From positions 1-8,231 of the forward strand of contig NATK01000056.1 of NCBI GenBank assembly GCA_002085285.1: DNA of 8,231 bases, read 5' to 3'. The stretch is from Candidatus Latescibacteria bacterium 4484_7 (GTDB taxonomy: Bacteria; Krumholzibacteriota; Krumholzibacteriia; Krumholzibacteriales; Krumholzibacteriaceae). Positions 6,938 to 8,231 of this stretch are shown here, piece after piece. The notes under the pieces are model-generated. The model was given only the letters and a program-made list of their open reading frames with translations. It ran no database searches and was not told where the DNA came from. Both the position numbers and the translations under genes were made by a program. Position 1 is the stretch's first letter; each line of letters starts with the position of its first letter.

Positions 6938-6967
6938 GCCTCGACTCGAAGTCCTTTGAATGGATGC

Positions 6968-6997
6968 AATTTATCAATTAGGAAGGGGCAAAGTCAA
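6968..6997 (-). promoter_or_regulatory. sigma70-type promoter for tRNA-Glu
   Basis: TTGACT (6997-6992) matches the -35 consensus at five of six bases. Two overlapping -10 candidates follow: GATAAA (6975-6970) at 16 bases spacing and TAAATT (6973-6968) at 18 bases. Either would start transcription near 6962, giving a leader of about 25 bases before the mature tRNA. tdh and kbl may be read from it too. Confidence 0.6.
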
Positions 6998-7045
6998 CCA
7001 GAAAATACAATTGCGCCTTGTGCATCTACATATCAAGCCAATGAA

Positions 7046-7058
7046 AACGGCGACCGTT
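7046..7058 (-). terminator. small hairpin after the dnaE-like gene, possible weak terminator
   Basis: The minus-strand transcript can form AACGG-TCG-CCGTT followed by TTCATT, a 5-base-pair stem with a short, interrupted T tract, 74 bases past the stop. It is marginal for intrinsic termination. Together with the tRNA it accounts for most of what I can see in the 338-base interval 6795-7132; the rest appears to be plain spacer. Confidence 0.3.
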
Positions 7059-7132
7059 GCAAATCGAGTTCTAAAGACAAAAATTATAGCCGGACCACGT
7101 ACGAACCATCACACAACGCGGCGCGCGTGTCT

Positions 7133-8231
7133 TCATTCTTCGTCTTCGAAAAGAGACAACTGCTGATCGCCACCATCTACGCGATTCTTCTCTTTGGTCT
7201 TCCCGGCCTTCTGCATCTGCGGCGCACCTCTGCCCACCTCGCTGCGATAGGTCGTTTCAAGGGCAATCCTCATCTGCTCTTCGCTCATCCCGAACGTCGC
7301 AAATACTCCAGCGTCTATCATGGCAGAGACAGCCTCCTTCGATATCAGGCTCCTGCATCGAGCAAGAAAATCCTCGAAGGATTCGAATGCTCCACGTGAG
7401 CTTCTCTCTTCGAGAAAAAGCCGGAGCTCGTCGAAGTACTCGACCTTTGCAAGGAGCGGCCTCCTTATCGAACCGTCCTCGACGACGAACGAGAGGAAAC
7501 TTTTGTTGACGTCCGAGGGCAGCACATTTACGCCGTTTCCTTCGATATACTCGAGATATTCTTTCATTTTTTCCGGCACATCGATATTGCCGTTGAGCAG
7601 AGCAGCGAAATATTCCATGAAATGGTGCGTCTTGAGGTACGCTGTACGGTAACTCAAGTATGCCTGCTGAATGCTCTGCGCCTTGCTGTGGGTGAATCTG
7701 ATGCCCTGCATCAGCGAGTCGAATATCCTCGTCGCCTCTTCTTCGCTGCGTCCATTCCCTATAGCTCCCTTCAGGAAAAGAAGCCTCGAAGCGGCGAGGT
7801 CGTTCGGTGCCTGACTCTTCAATGAATTCTCCACCATCAGGGCTTCGTCTTCCTTCAACCCTGACACGGAATCTATAATCATGCGGATCTGCTCTATATA
7901 GAGTAGCACCCCTCTCGTCTTGGAGAGTATCCGTTCTACCTCGGGTACCGCTGTCGAAAGCTTCGGCTCTGCCGGGACGTGTCTCTTGACATACTTCTCC
8001 CACAACCTTCCTTCGAGCGGTCTCGGTTTGTAGAGCGTGATAGAATCGACGAGCTCGTCAAAGTCGATAGGATTTACCTTCGCTACGAACTCCTTGAATC
8101 CTGCCCCTTCGAGAAAATATATACCCGTAGTATCACCGCCGGACAGGGTTGCGTAGGTATTTGCATCGTTCAAGTCATCGGTTAAAAAGAAAAGGTTCGC
8201 ACCTCTATCGTTCGACCCGATGCTTTCTGCG
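7133..8231 (-). CDS. dnaE: DNA polymerase III alpha subunit-like protein (DnaE family), C-terminal part, divergent
   Basis: The 365 visible residues align in order with the second half of bacterial DnaE. TTGIYFLEGAGFKEFV matches the family's T-GVFQLES-GM segment; the remaining anchors are ITLYKPRPL (RPGP region), TRGVLLYIEQIRMI (TYG-Y-EQ), AYLSYRTAYLKTHHFMEYFAALLNG, VLPSDVNKS and AVSAMIDAGVF. The frame is open through the right edge, so the N-terminal PHP and palm regions with the catalytic aspartates lie outside. The protein ends with a charged linker and QLSLF at 357-361, a consensus beta-clamp-binding motif, then EDEE. In E. coli DnaE this motif is internal and is followed by OB-fold and tau-binding domains, which are absent here. 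The family's RRAMGKK, FNKSH and IKGVG-type motifs are replaced (NSLKSQ near 135-140, FTHSK near 179-183, LAKVEYFDEL near 260-269). It may be a short second DnaE beside PolC or a non-replicative paralogue. It is not visibly frameshifted. Confidence 0.85.
   Translation of the reverse strand, partial: AESIGSNDRGANLFFLTDDLNDANTYATLSGGDTTGIYFLEGAGFKEFVAKVNPIDFDELVDSITLYKPRPLEGRLWEKYVKRHVPAEPKLSTAVPEVERILSKTRGVLLYIEQIRMIIDSVSGLKEDEALMVENSLKSQAPNDLAASRLLFLKGAIGNGRSEEEATRIFDSLMQGIRFTHSKAQSIQQAYLSYRTAYLKTHHFMEYFAALLNGNIDVPEKMKEYLEYIEGNGVNVLPSDVNKSFLSFVVEDGSIRRPLLAKVEYFDELRLFLEERSSRGAFESFEDFLARCRSLISKEAVSAMIDAGVFATFGMSEEQMRIALETTYRSEVGRGAPQMQKAGKTKEKNRVDGGDQQLSLFEDEE

Noticed and set aside
7083..7088. 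Perfect TATAAT on the minus strand after the dnaE-like gene
   Set aside because: No acceptable -35 lies 16-18 bases upstream and there is no extended -10 TG. The TTGACT promoter nearer the tRNA is better supported.
8171..8173. TTG as the start of a short DnaE-like protein
   Set aside because: The frame continues upstream without a stop to the window edge, and those residues also fit DnaE, so the gene is simply cut by the edge.

Overview
This is a bacterial chromosomal window with every recognisable gene on the minus strand. In transcription order, right to left, it holds the 3' part of a DNA polymerase III alpha-type gene (dnaE-like, cut by the right edge), tRNA-Glu(UUC), an epimerase-type L-threonine 3-dehydrogenase (tdh), glycine C-acetyltransferase (kbl), an ammonia-dependent NAD+ synthase (nadE), a membrane-bound ion-pumping pyrophosphatase (hppA), the YchF ATPase, and possibly the first codons of another gene at the left edge. 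The window is compact, mid-GC and tightly packed. I see no transposase, CRISPR array, phage or defence gene. Most long plus-strand frames are antisense shadows.

The organism cannot be named. An anaerobic, fermentative bacterium fits: threonine cleavage yields acetyl-CoA, and the pyrophosphatase carries the residues of K+-stimulated, probably Na+-pumping enzymes. A Thermotogota-like lineage is a guess, resting on my memory that this group carries a short DnaE beside PolC and a Na+-pyrophosphatase.

How the genes may work together: Tdh oxidises L-threonine with NAD+ to 2-amino-3-oxobutyrate, and Kbl splits that with CoA to glycine and acetyl-CoA. NadE makes the NAD+ that Tdh uses and releases pyrophosphate, which HppA, encoded next, can hydrolyse to drive ion export. 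Shared expression of the whole run is not shown. The tRNA and hppA each have a recognisable promoter of their own, and an unusual stem-loop separates kbl from nadE.

The most notable points are: the DnaE-like protein ends just after a beta-clamp-binding motif, has no room for the usual C-terminal OB-fold and tau-binding domains, and departs from family consensus at several conserved sites; a long inverted repeat ends just before the nadE ribosome-binding site; the hppA promoter is covered by two inverted repeats; and the tRNA-Glu acceptor stem can be extended by the 5' leader over its own GCC end. The rest is ordinary housekeeping content, and I do not see a clearly new multi-gene system.
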